A stretch of DNA of 19,412 nt from JAZREA01 sp045660545 (GTDB taxonomy: Bacteria; Bacillota; Clostridia; Monoglobales; Firm-18): contig JAZREA010000017.1 of the NCBI GenBank assembly GCA_045660545.1, forward strand, positions 1 through 19,412. The letters are read 5' to 3'. The notes under the pieces are model-generated. The model had not been told where the DNA came from and made no database searches. It saw nothing but the letters and a program-made list of their open reading frames with translations. How positions within the stretch are numbered: the stretch's first letter is position 1; the number at the start of each line of letters is the position of its first letter. Of this stretch, positions 13,235-19,412 are shown in pieces. The translations under genes and the position numbers were made by a program.

Positions 13235-13260
13235 TTTACGCCCTCGTCTGAAGGTCCGGT

Positions 13261-13292
13261 AAAAGAACACCCTTATGGGTGTTTTTTTATTG
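13261..13292 (+). terminator. terminator copy 3, left arm truncated
   Basis: AAAAGAACACCC, loop TTAT and GGGTGTTTTTTT remain, but ACCAAT of the outer left arm is replaced by GGT. Third copy of the tRNA terminator module. Confidence 0.6.
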
Positions 13293-13329
13293 GTGCAATT
13301 ATTGGGGGGGACTCGAACCTTTCGATTTA

Positions 13330-13358
13330 TTGACAAATAATATGGTATTTGTTATACT
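13330..13358 (+). promoter_or_regulatory. promoter of the SPFH-protein gene
   Basis: TTGACA (13330-13335), 17-bp spacer, TATACT (13353-13358), close to consensus. The 5' untranslated region is about 66 bases. Confidence 0.85.
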
Positions 13359-13430
13359 TTTTGTAAAGAATATTAATGCTGTTCTTTGTTTTGTTATATC
13401 CACAATATTTTAAATTGGAGGTAATCGGTT

Positions 13431-14375
13431 ATGGAAGGTTTAATAATATTTTTGCTTATAGTTTTAGCTGTTTTAATATTAAACATCAGAATAGTCCCCC
13501 AAGCTCACGAATTTGTTGTTGAGCTTTTGGGAAAGTACAGGGCAACGTGGTCTGCCGGAATTCATATTAAGATACCGCTTATAGAGCGAATTTCCAAAAG
13601 GGTTACGTTAAAAGAGCAGGTGCTCGATTCCCCGCCGCAGCCTGTAATTACAAAGGATAACGTAACTATGCAGATAGATACTGTAATTTATTATGCAATT
13701 TATGATGCCAAGCTGTATGCTTACGGTGCGGTTAATCCTATTTCCGCTTTGTCAAATCTGGCCGCAACAACACTAAGAAATATTGTCGGCGAGCTGGAGC
13801 TTGACGGCACGCTTACGTCCAGAGACACAATCAACGGAAAGATGACTTCCATCCTGGATGAAGCAACAGACAAATGGGGAATTAAGGTTCATAGAGTTGA
13901 GCTGAAAAATATTATTCCGCCAACAGAAATCCAAAACGCAATGGAAAAGCAGATGAAGGCGGAACGAGACAGAAGAGAAACAATGCTCCAGGCGGAAGGT
14001 CATAAGGCGGCGGCTATAACCCGTGCAGAAGGTGATAAGCAGGCGATGATACTTGCGGCCGAGGGCGAAAGAGACGCAAGAATCGCAAGAGCCGAGGGCG
14101 AGGCAAAAGCGATTTATTTGTCTAAAAAGGCTGAGGCAGACGGCCTTGCTGCTTTAAAGGCAGCGGGCGTAGATGCGGCTGTTCTTGAACTTAAAAAATA
14201 TGAGGCTTTGGTTGCTATGTCTGACGGCAAAGCGGCCAAGATAATAGTTCCTACTGATGCAGTAGAAATGACCAAATCAAATGTAGTGTTCGCGGAAACA
14301 ACAGGTCTGGGAGACAAAACCGATCCTGATGTCGCACAAAAAAAGATTGAAAAACAAGAGCAACCTTGTTGTTAA
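13431..14375 (+). CDS. SPFH/stomatin-prohibitin family membrane protein (QmcA-like)
   Basis: 314 residues. One N-terminal membrane segment (residues 3-20, LIIFLLIVLAVLILN) is followed by the SPFH domain (about 22-185): VPQAHEFVVELLGKYRATWSAGIHIKIPLIERI, then PPQPVITKDNVTMQIDTVIYY. A long Ala/Glu/Arg coiled-coil (about 185-255) carries repeated AEG motifs (QAEGHKAA, RAEGDKQA, AAEGERDA, RAEGEAKA), as in QmcA and stomatins. These proteins oligomerise on the membrane and organise microdomains, often with proteases such as FtsH. The C terminus ends in two Cys. GGAGG (13417-13421) lies 9 bases before the ATG. Usually such genes pair with an NfeD gene; none is seen here. Own promoter and terminator, so monocistronic. 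Confidence 0.93.
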   Translation: MEGLIIFLLIVLAVLILNIRIVPQAHEFVVELLGKYRATWSAGIHIKIPLIERISKRVTLKEQVLDSPPQPVITKDNVTMQIDTVIYYAIYDAKLYAYGAVNPISALSNLAATTLRNIVGELELDGTLTSRDTINGKMTSILDEATDKWGIKVHRVELKNIIPPTEIQNAMEKQMKAERDRRETMLQAEGHKAAAITRAEGDKQAMILAAEGERDARIARAEGEAKAIYLSKKAEADGLAALKAAGVDAAVLELKKYEALVAMSDGKAAKIIVPTDAVEMTKSNVVFAETTGLGDKTDPDVAQKKIEKQEQPCC

Positions 14376-14392
14376 TAATCATTCGTTTTGCT

Positions 14393-14420
14393 AAAAAGCA
14401 CCCTTTTGGGTGCTTTTTTT
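14393..14420 (+). terminator. terminator of the SPFH-protein gene
   Basis: AAAAAGCACCC, loop TTTT, GGGTGCTTTTTTT: perfect stem with seven T. Confidence 0.9.
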
Positions 14421-14439
14421 AATATGTACCGATGGTGGA

Positions 14440-14468
14440 TTGATTAATTCGCATTGTTGTTTTATACT
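14440..14468 (+). promoter_or_regulatory. promoter of the HTH-desulfoferrodoxin gene
   Basis: TTGATT (14440-14445), 17-bp spacer, TATACT (14463-14468). Only about 14 bases separate the predicted transcription start from the ATG. Confidence 0.75.
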
Positions 14469-14488
14469 AAAATCATGGGGTGAAAGAA

Positions 14489-15073
14489 ATGGATTTGTCT
14501 AAAACAGGAAAACTTCTCAGCAATTTAAGAAAGTCAAAGGGTATGACGCAAAAGCAAGTAGCAGATGCGCTTGGGGTTGTGGCAAAAACAGTTTCCAAAT
14601 GGGAAACGGGACACGGCTTTCCTGATGTTTCAACGTTGTCCGCTTTGGCGGACGTTTTTGGCGTCAGCGAGCGAATGCTCTTGTCCGGAAACTTTGTTCA
14701 AAATAAAGAGGAAGCGGGCAATATGAAAAGAACCAAGTATTATGTCTGCCCAAGTTGTGGCAGCTTCGTTCAGTCTGTGGGAGAATGCTGCATTACGTGT
14801 TGCGGCAGAGAGTTAAAAGCCCTGACGCCTGAACAAGCCGACCCCGCCCACGCCGTCAGCGTTTCAGAGGTGGAGGACGATTTTTATGTTGAAATAGGTC
14901 ACGAAATGACAAAAGACCACTTCATCAAGTTCGTTTCCCACGTGGGTTTTGACAGAGTGCTTACGGTCCGTATGTATCCCGAGCAACCCTGCGAGGTCCG
15001 CTTACCAAGGATGTATAGAGGCAAGCTTTATTATTACTGCAACCAACATGGCTTGTTTGAATATAAGTTATGA
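14489..15073 (+). CDS. XRE-type HTH protein fused to a desulfoferrodoxin-like domain
   Basis: 194 residues from ATG 14489, with GGGGTG (14477-14482) six bases ahead; GTG 14480 is an alternative three codons earlier. Residues 7-66 are a Cro/C1 helix-turn-helix (LRKSKGMTQKQVADALGV...VSKWETGHGFPDVSTL). After a short linker, residues 84-194 match desulfoferrodoxin. Cys87-x2-Cys90 and Cys104-Cys105 correspond to its FeCys4 centre I. His121, His138, His144 (H-x5-H), Cys184 and His187 (C-x2-H) correspond to the five ligands of the superoxide-reducing FeHis4Cys centre II. YYYCNQHGLFEYK is a typical end. The likely role, inferred, is a redox or superoxide/iron-sensing regulator, or a reductase with a DNA-binding head. 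Cys100 and Cys101 are extra. It has its own promoter and terminator. Confidence 0.85.
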   Translation: MDLSKTGKLLSNLRKSKGMTQKQVADALGVVAKTVSKWETGHGFPDVSTLSALADVFGVSERMLLSGNFVQNKEEAGNMKRTKYYVCPSCGSFVQSVGECCITCCGRELKALTPEQADPAHAVSVSEVEDDFYVEIGHEMTKDHFIKFVSHVGFDRVLTVRMYPEQPCEVRLPRMYRGKLYYYCNQHGLFEYKL

Positions 15074-15086
15074 GCGGATTTTATAT

Positions 15087-15117
15087 AAAAAAGCATCGAC
15101 TGTGTCGATGCTTTTTT
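15087..15117. terminator. bidirectional terminator (HTH gene / MATE gene)
   Basis: AAAAAAGCATCGAC (15087-15100), loop TGT, GTCGATGCTTTTTT (15104-15117). The perfect 14-bp stem has T-runs on both strands and lies between convergent genes. Confidence 0.9.
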
Positions 15118-15124
15118 GCAATTA

Positions 15125-16513
15125 TCAGCATTTGCAAAGCTCGTATTCTCTTTCGATTTCTTTGTATTCAGGCGTTTTCCATTTACCGACAATAAAGATT
15201 ATCGTTGCGAACGTAACCTCGGTTATGTAGGCCAGACTAAGCCCGATGGTAACTCCGTAAATCCTTAAATCTTCCGGCAAAACTGCCAATAAAATATACG
15301 CATAAATAACAAACGATACCGCATAAATCAGGGTGGATACAAACATAAGCATTCCCGAACCAACAGCCCTGAATATTCCGTGGAATAGGTTGTTAAAAAC
15401 ATTGAATAGTATAAAAGGGAAAAGGAATCTTATAGTGTTAACACTTATAGCAAAGCTTTGCGCGTCTTTTACAGGGTCTAAGAAAAGCGCGGTAAACTGC
15501 TTTGCAAAAACCATAAACAGTCCCAATGTAACGGCGAAGAAGATAAGCCCCTGAGTAATGCCGACTTTGGTACCCTGCTTTATCTTGTCGAGCCTTCTTG
15601 CGCCCATAGCCTGGGCGATTAAGGTTGTGTTCGCCTTGCTTGATTCCTGGTAGACCGCACAAAGGAGGGTTCGTGCCTTGCTTGCTACTGAGTATCCCGA
15701 AAGCGCGGCGGTAGAGCAGGTGTTTACAAGAGGTGATATTATCGCGGTACAACTGGTCATTGCGGCCTGCTGGAACATAGTGGGAGTCGAGTAGCTCAGC
15801 GAGTTTTTAATGTCCTCTTTTGATATATCCAATCCACCAAGCCTAATATGCATTTCTTTAAATAATCTTATGTACACCGCGAAGTAAAAAGCGGTTGTAA
15901 TCGCCGTAGCAATTACCGTTGCAAGCGCGCTGTATCCAATTCCTTTGCCCAATACAGCTAAGAATATGTAGTTAAGCAATACATTAATTATTCCTGTTAC
16001 AACCGATGCAAAAAGAGGCATCTTGGTAATCCCCATACCGTTTGCGATGTAAGTAAATCCCCAGTTAAACTGGAAGAAAAGCATACCGGACATGTACGCC
16101 CTGAAATATAGCTCCGCGTTTTGGTAAACTTCGTCGTTTACGTTCAGTATGTCAAATATCTGTGCGCAAAAAATGTTGCTCACCAAAGATAGCAAAATAG
16201 CAAAAGACGACGTTATAATAAAGTTGATCTTAATGACATTAAGCACTTTCTGATACTGGCTTTTGCCAAAGAGGACGGAAACGTAAATTCCCACACCGGC
16301 AAGGTATCCGTATAGTATGGAATTAGCAAAATCAATAAGCTGTGCCGTAACCGCGGTTGCGGCAAAGCCCTCGCTTCCGATAAATTTGCCTATCATTATT
16401 GAATTGATAAAATTGTACGACTGCGAAAGCAACGCGGATAAAATAAGCGGTATAGCAAATAAAAGATATTTCTTTCGTATGTTGCCTTCGTATAGTTTTT
16501 CGGGCGCTTTCAT
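15125..16513 (-). CDS. MATE-family multidrug/sodium antiporter
   Basis: 462 residues from ATG 16513, preceded by GGGGGG about 8 bases upstream; the frame is open 21 codons further but without a ribosome site. About twelve membrane helices in two similar halves. The first half begins KKYLLFAIPLILSALLSQSYNFINSIMIGKFIG, the characteristic MATE helix 1 with its substrate/cation site. The second half has QQAAMTSCTAIISPLVNTCS and SKANTTLIAQAMGARRLDKIKQG, repeats of the same motif. It exports cationic compounds using Na+ or H+. The substrate is unknown. It is divergent from a DeoR-type regulator with a 118-base shared intergenic region, which suggests local control. Confidence 0.93.
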   Translation of the reverse strand: MKAPEKLYEGNIRKKYLLFAIPLILSALLSQSYNFINSIMIGKFIGSEGFAATAVTAQLIDFANSILYGYLAGVGIYVSVLFGKSQYQKVLNVIKINFIITSSFAILLSLVSNIFCAQIFDILNVNDEVYQNAELYFRAYMSGMLFFQFNWGFTYIANGMGITKMPLFASVVTGIINVLLNYIFLAVLGKGIGYSALATVIATAITTAFYFAVYIRLFKEMHIRLGGLDISKEDIKNSLSYSTPTMFQQAAMTSCTAIISPLVNTCSTAALSGYSVASKARTLLCAVYQESSKANTTLIAQAMGARRLDKIKQGTKVGITQGLIFFAVTLGLFMVFAKQFTALFLDPVKDAQSFAISVNTIRFLFPFILFNVFNNLFHGIFRAVGSGMLMFVSTLIYAVSFVIYAYILLAVLPEDLRIYGVTIGLSLAYITEVTFATIIFIVGKWKTPEYKEIEREYELCKC

Positions 16514-16528
16514 AGTAATCCCCCCAAC

Positions 16529-16557
16529 TTGACTTTTGACAAATAGAAGTGTATTAT
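16529..16557 (+). promoter_or_regulatory. promoter of the DeoR-family gene
   Basis: TTGACT (16529-16534), 17-bp spacer, TATTAT (16552-16557). The reverse strand of the same bases carries TATAAT (16558-16553), the probable -10 of the divergent MATE gene, so the two promoters overlap. No good -35 was found for the MATE side. Confidence 0.6.
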
Positions 16558-16592
16558 AAAAATATAAAAAAATCAAGTAGGTTCAAAAAAAA

Positions 16593-16617
16593 GAGAAAAT
16601 CTCAAAATTTCTCAAAA
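16593..16617 (+). promoter_or_regulatory. candidate operator in the DeoR/MATE intergenic region
   Basis: TCTCAAAA occurs at 16600-16607 and 16610-16617, 10 bp apart (one helical turn), within an inverted repeat GAGAAA...TTTCTC (16593-16598/16608-16613). It lies between the DeoR gene -10 and its ribosome site. Confidence 0.35.
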
Positions 16618-16631
16618 AAGGAGACCTTTTT

Positions 16632-17378
16632 GTGTATAAGAAAGAACGAGTGGAAAAAATACTAAGCATTCTTCACGATAATGGTTATGTTGATGTTAAG
16701 TATCTGTGCGAAAAAATCGGGTACAGTAAGGCGACAATCAACCGCGACCTTAATTATATGGAGAACCAAAAGCTTGTCGTAAGAAGCTACGGCGGGGTAG
16801 AGCTTGTTGAAAATAGAGGCGTTCCCCTTGAATTTAGGTATCATAAAATGAAGAATGAGAAAAAACGCCTGTGCAAAGCGGCAGCAGAGCTTGTAAACGA
16901 CGGAGACGTTATAGCAATAGACTCATCAACCACAACAGAGTATATGGCGCCATATCTGGTTTCCAAGAAGGATATAACAGTAATAACCAGCAATATTGCT
17001 GTCGTAACGTACCTGAGCGGCTTTTCCAACATCAAGACAATCTGCCTGGGCGGAGAGATTATCGAGCCGCCGTCTATGCTTGGCGGGGACCTTTGCGTCA
17101 AAAATGCAATGCAATATAAGGTGGACAAGTACTTTTTTGCAACGAATAGCGTAAATGACGAGGGCGAAATTGGCGGAAGTTCAACTTATATTCTAATCCA
17201 TAACGTTACCGCGCGTAATGCAAAAAAGATAGTATACCTCGTAGACCATAAAAAAGTTAACGTTACTTCAAAAATTGTTATTATGACATTAGACGATATA
17301 GATGTAATCGTAACAGACCATACATTCAGCGATGATTTTAAGTCAAAATACAGCAAAGTCAGGTTTATAGAAGTGTAA
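16632..17378 (+). CDS. DeoR/GlpR-family transcriptional regulator
   Basis: 248 residues, usual for the family. The N terminus is a DeoR-type helix-turn-helix (residues 3-57): ERVEKILSILHDNGYVDV, then YSKATINRDLNYMENQKLV and the RSYGGVEL wing. The rest is the DeoR C-terminal sensor (about 72-230), a Rossmann-like domain that binds phosphosugars: DGDVIAIDSSTTTEYMAPYL, ITVITSNIAV, ICLGGEI and KYFFATNSV. The start is GTG 16632 with AAAGGAG eight to ten bases ahead. Regulators of this family usually repress sugar or nucleoside operons, but no sugar gene is adjacent; the nearest possible target is the divergent MATE gene or itself. A hairpin follows the stop. Confidence 0.92.
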   Translation: MYKKERVEKILSILHDNGYVDVKYLCEKIGYSKATINRDLNYMENQKLVVRSYGGVELVENRGVPLEFRYHKMKNEKKRLCKAAAELVNDGDVIAIDSSTTTEYMAPYLVSKKDITVITSNIAVVTYLSGFSNIKTICLGGEIIEPPSMLGGDLCVKNAMQYKVDKYFFATNSVNDEGEIGGSSTYILIHNVTARNAKKIVYLVDHKKVNVTSKIVIMTLDDIDVIVTDHTFSDDFKSKYSKVRFIEV

Positions 17379-17406
17379 AAATCCCCATCCTGACGGATGG
17401 GGATTT
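17379..17406. terminator. bidirectional terminator (DeoR gene / 48-residue gene)
   Basis: AAATCCCCATCC (17379-17390), loop TGAC, GGATGGGGATTT (17395-17406). The T-run is better on the minus strand (ATTTTTAC), so it probably serves the small minus-strand gene as well. Confidence 0.8.
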
Positions 17407-17422
17407 AAAGTTTTGTATCAGC

Positions 17423-17569
17423 CTATTCCTGCTCGCCGTCTTCGACGATTTTTGCCTTTGCTGCTTGTAGGTTGTTGTCTTTTAAGATGTAGTTTTCTCT
17501 GTATGATTCAAGCTGACTTTTTACATCTCTGTAAGACAGCTCGCTCCAGTCTTTTAGTTTAAACGACAT
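17423..17569 (-). CDS. 48-residue small protein, unknown
   Basis: ATG at 17569 to TAG at 17423-17425 gives 48 residues, MSFKLKDWSELSYRDVKSQL... to DGEQE. It is highly charged, has many Lys and Glu, and is probably one or two helices. AGAGGTGAT lies about 6 bases before the ATG and a terminator follows immediately, so it is likely a real gene. TATAAT (17603-17598 on the minus strand) is a possible -10, without a convincing -35. I do not recognise the family. It is convergent with the DeoR gene and divergent from the tRNA-Thr promoter. Confidence 0.65.
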   Translation of the reverse strand: MSFKLKDWSELSYRDVKSQLESYRENYILKDNNLQAAKAKIVEDGEQE

Positions 17570-17635
17570 AATATCACCTCTACTTATGTTTTTCTACATT
17601 ATATCTTATGTCAAATAAAAATTAATGTGATTTGT

Positions 17636-17653
17636 AGGCGGAGTGTGCCGCCT
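17636..17653. repeat. GC-rich hairpin between the small gene and tRNA-Thr
   Basis: AGGCGG (17636-17641), loop AGTGTG, CCGCCT (17648-17653). No T-run on either side; role unknown. Confidence 0.4.
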
Positions 17654-17671
17654 GTGGGGCTTATTTTATAG

Positions 17672-17700
17672 TTGACATTTTTTGCCCTTTGATGTATAAT
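17672..17700 (+). promoter_or_regulatory. tRNA-Thr promoter
   Basis: TTGACA (17672-17677), 17-bp spacer, TATAAT (17695-17700): full consensus. The tRNA begins 19 bases after the -10. Confidence 0.93.
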
Positions 17701-17718
17701 AAACGTCGTCAAATATAT

Positions 17719-17794
17719 GCTGGTGTAGCACAGTCGGTAGTGCAGCGCATTCGTAATGCGCAGGTCGCCTGTTCAAGTCAGGTCACCAGCTCCA
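17719..17794 (+). tRNA. tRNA-Thr (CGT)
   Basis: 76 bases with encoded CCA. Acceptor stem GCTGGTG/CACCAGC, discriminator T, anticodon arm GCGCA-TTCGTAA-TGCGC with anticodon CGT (reads ACG), T loop TTCAAGT. Confidence 0.95.
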
Positions 17795-17795
17795 A

Positions 17796-17831
17796 AAAAG
17801 CCGTTCAACTTTTGTTGAACGGCTTTTCTTT
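17796..17831 (+). terminator. tRNA-Thr terminator
   Basis: AAAAGCCGTTCAAC, loop TTTT, GTTGAACGGCTTTT then CTTT: perfect 14-bp stem right after the CCA. Confidence 0.92.
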
Positions 17832-17852
17832 GTCTGTTTGTTGTTTCGTTGA

Positions 17853-18716
17853 TTATTCAAATAGTGCCTTTCTCTCCTCAACCATTCTTGCAAATCGCTC
17901 CACCTGGCTTGGGTCTGTGTGGGTAGTAAAGGAGCTTATACCTGTGTCGAGCGCCGCAATCTTTGCCATGTCCTCGGCGCTCAATGTAAAGTCAAACACG
18001 TCAAGGTTCTGCCTCATTCTTTCAATGTGAGTGGATTTTGGAATAACAACTATTCCCCTTTGGATGTGCCAGCGTAGTATAACCTGCGCCACGCTCTTGC
18101 CGTACTTTTCGCCGATTGCGGAAAGTACAGGATTTTCAAACATGCCGCCCTTTCCCTCGCCGAAAGGCGCCCACGCCTCGGGCTGAACGTTGTATTTTTC
18201 CATCCACGGCAGCTGTTCGCTTCTCTGGTGAAAAGGATGTATTTCAATCTGGTTAACCGCAGGCTTAATTTCAGAGTAAGAGGCGATGTCAACCAATCTG
18301 TCAGCATAGAAGTTCGAAACACCGATTGCACGGATTTTTCCTTCCTTATATAAATCCTCCATAGCCCTGTATGCACCGTAAACGTCGTTAAACGGCTGAT
18401 GAAGCAAACAAAGGTCTAAGTAATCTGTTTTTAGTTTTTCCATTGATGTAAGGATAGAATTCCTTGCCTTTTCATATGGGAAATTCCCAATCCATACCTT
18501 TGTTGTGAGGAAAATATCTTCTCTTGCAATTCCCGATTTTACAATAGCGCTGCCCACCGCTTCTTCATTAAAATAGCTTTGCGCTGTGTCGATAGAACGG
18601 TATCCGACCGAAAGGGCGTCAAGTACGCATCTTTCGCACTCCTCCTTCGATACCTGAAAAACGCCGTACCCAACCATCGGCATTTTAACTCCGTTGTTTA
18701 GTGTTTTAAATTCCAT
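17853..18716 (-). CDS. aldo/keto reductase
   Basis: 287 residues, normal for the AKR5-like bacterial group. The catalytic tetrad is complete at the standard positions: Asp43 and Tyr48 (DTAQSYFNE), Lys73 (TTKVW) and His106 (LLHQPF). The TIM barrel continues with RAIGVSNF, the NQIEIHPF strand, and the NADPH-binding IPKSTHIERMRQNLDVFDF near the C terminus. It reduces aldehydes or keto groups with NADPH; the substrate is not predictable. AAGGAGG lies 7 bases before the ATG. A promoter ATGACA-17-TATAAT is 36 to 64 bases upstream. Monocistronic, divergent from the rRNA operon; no hairpin of its own lies after the stop, but the tRNA-Thr terminator is near the 3' end. Confidence 0.94.
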   Translation of the reverse strand: MEFKTLNNGVKMPMVGYGVFQVSKEECERCVLDALSVGYRSIDTAQSYFNEEAVGSAIVKSGIAREDIFLTTKVWIGNFPYEKARNSILTSMEKLKTDYLDLCLLHQPFNDVYGAYRAMEDLYKEGKIRAIGVSNFYADRLVDIASYSEIKPAVNQIEIHPFHQRSEQLPWMEKYNVQPEAWAPFGEGKGGMFENPVLSAIGEKYGKSVAQVILRWHIQRGIVVIPKSTHIERMRQNLDVFDFTLSAEDMAKIAALDTGISSFTTHTDPSQVERFARMVEERKALFE

Positions 18717-18751
18717 GATGTGTCCTCCTTGTGCCTGATGTGTTTAATTTA

Positions 18752-18780
18752 ATTATACATATTAAAGCCGCCCTTGTCAT
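18752..18780 (-). promoter_or_regulatory. aldo/keto reductase promoter
   Basis: On the minus strand: ATGACA (18780-18775), 17-bp spacer, TATAAT (18757-18752). Confidence 0.75.
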
Positions 18781-18858
18781 TCTTTTTTTAAAAAATTCAC
18801 AAAAACTTTGTATATTTTTCCGTTTTTTGGTTAATTTTATAAAAGATGAAAAAAACGC

Positions 18859-18887
18859 TTGACAACAAATACCCGTTGTGTTAGAAT
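18859..18887 (+). promoter_or_regulatory. rRNA operon promoter P1
   Basis: TTGACA (18859-18864), 17-bp spacer, TAGAAT (18882-18887). The upstream side is AT-rich, like an UP element. Confidence 0.85.
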
Positions 18888-18937
18888 AAACAAGCTGTCG
18901 CATTTTGTTACCCGCGTAAATTTAGTGTAAAAAACTA

Positions 18938-18966
18938 TTGACAAAGGAAATGAAGTGTGATAAGAT
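18938..18966 (+). promoter_or_regulatory. rRNA operon promoter P2
   Basis: TTGACA (18938-18943), 17-bp spacer, TAAGAT (18961-18966), 79 bp after P1: the tandem arrangement usual for rRNA operons. Confidence 0.85.
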
Positions 18967-18975
18967 ATAAAAAGT

Positions 18976-19131
18976 CTCGCAACGGGGCAACCCTGTTGAG
19001 AGCTGAACCTTGAAAAGTGAATAGCGTAGAGAAAAGGAGTACAACAAATGTACAAGAGTTCTCGTCAATTTTAAGAGTAAAGACTCTTTACAAAACAACG
19101 AAATTTTGAGCTAGAGAGCTCGATTAATAAT
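18976..19131 (+). promoter_or_regulatory. rRNA leader with processing hairpins
   Basis: The transcribed leader between P2 and the 16S gene. It holds a hairpin at 18976-19002 (CTC-CAAC-GGG pairing with CCC-GTTG-GAG, one mismatch and one G-U) and then CCTTGAAAAGTGAATA, a motif common in Firmicute rRNA leaders and spacers. ACTCTTTACAAA (19083-19094) is a boxA-like stretch, AAGAGT/ACTCTT (19073-19088) forms a hairpin, and GAGCT/AGCTC (19108-19121) another just before 16S. Confidence 0.6.
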
Positions 19132-19412
19132 TTAATCGAGAGTTTGATCCTGGCTCAGGACGAACGCTGGCGGCATGCCTAACACATGCAAGTCGAACGG
19201 AGCCAACTCGATGATCCCTTCGGGGTGAATTGGGGGACGCTTAGTGGCGGACGGGTGAGTAACGCGTGAGTAACCTGCCTTTCAGAGGGGGATAACATTC
19301 CGAAAGGGATGCTAATACCGCATAACGTATGTTTACCGCATGGTAGACATACCAAAGATTTATCGCTGAAAGATGGACTCGCGTCTGATTAGATAGTTGG
19401 TGAGGTAACGGC
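19132..19412 (+). rRNA. 16S ribosomal RNA, 5' part (cut by window end)
   Basis: AGAGTTTGATCCTGGCTCAG at 19139-19158 corresponds to E. coli positions 8-27, placing the mature 5' end near 19132. Downstream are GGCGGCATGCCTAACACATG, the region around GTGGCGGACGGGTGAGTAAC, and GATTAGATAGTTGGTGAGGT. The variable regions read like Clostridium cluster IV (Ruminococcaceae/Oscillospiraceae). Only the first 281 bases are present. Confidence 0.97.

Larger units (their letters stand above)
12896..13319 (+). repeat. 59-bp perfect direct repeats flanking a 365-bp unit
   Basis: Bases 12896-12954 and 13261-13319 are identical. They contain the hairpin arms and loop, TTATTGGTGCAATTATT, seven G, and ACTCGAACC. 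Read on the minus strand, the outer end is TTCGAGTCC...CACCA, a tRNA T-loop-to-CCA look-alike. This 537-base gap between the tRNA and the SPFH gene has no credible protein gene. Confidence 0.9.

Noticed and set aside
12989..13333. 114-residue ORF in the tRNA-tail repeat region
   Set aside because: Built from repeated terminator hairpins, with the same short peptide recurring because the DNA repeats; no ribosome site.
1..19412. CRISPR array or phage/defence operon
   Set aside because: No regularly spaced identical repeats with unique spacers, and no cas, capsid, restriction or toxin-antitoxin gene recognised; the repeats at 12876-13319 are irregular and tRNA-derived.

Overview
The window looks like a chromosomal stretch of a Gram-positive anaerobe from the Oscillospirales/Ruminococcaceae side of the Clostridia. 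The main evidence is the 16S rRNA 5' end that enters at about 19132 and runs off the window. Its early helices, and motifs such as the one around 'ACCTGCCTTTCAGAGGGGG', read like Clostridium cluster IV. Strong Shine-Dalgarno sites, TTGACA/TATAAT promoters with 17-bp spacers, U-tailed terminators and a tig-clpP-clpX operon agree with a Firmicute. Species-level assignment is not possible by eye.

The layout has two parts. Positions 1 to about 3331 are visibly AT-rich and accessory-like. They hold the 3' end of an unknown gene, a 38-residue acidic mini-ORF with its own terminator, an HUH-type Rep-like gene whose 3' end runs through iterated repeats, a small lipoprotein, a double zinc-ribbon protein, and an unknown 307-residue protein. 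That last gene lies behind a 40-codon leader peptide overlapping a terminator hairpin (a candidate attenuator). From about 3414 on, composition and gene content become housekeeping-like: a YeiH-family membrane protein and a flavodoxin-domain protein (+), convergent with the tig-clpP-clpX proteostasis operon (-). A metallophosphoesterase (-) sits head-to-head with a DUF1540 mini-protein (+), followed by threonine synthase (-) and, divergent to it, citrate synthase (+).

Downstream of citrate synthase is a tRNA-Glu(CTC) and tRNA-CAT pair. It is followed by about 0.5 kb of gene-free DNA built from repeated tRNA 3'-end fragments and copies of one terminator hairpin. Next come an SPFH/stomatin-like protein (+), an HTH protein fused to what looks like a complete desulfoferrodoxin (+), a MATE transporter (-) divergent from a DeoR-family regulator (+), a 48-residue unknown (-), tRNA-Thr(CGT) (+), an aldo/keto reductase (-), and the tandem promoters, leader and start of an rRNA operon (+).

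Most transcription units are short and bounded by clear promoters and hairpins. The parts most worth follow-up are the attenuator-like leader at 2206-2407, the tRNA-tail/terminator repeats at 12876-13319, the HTH-desulfoferrodoxin fusion at 14489, and the three-way-junction element in the clpX 3' region. I do not see a complete undescribed multi-gene system. All calls are from reading the sequence; no database search was run.
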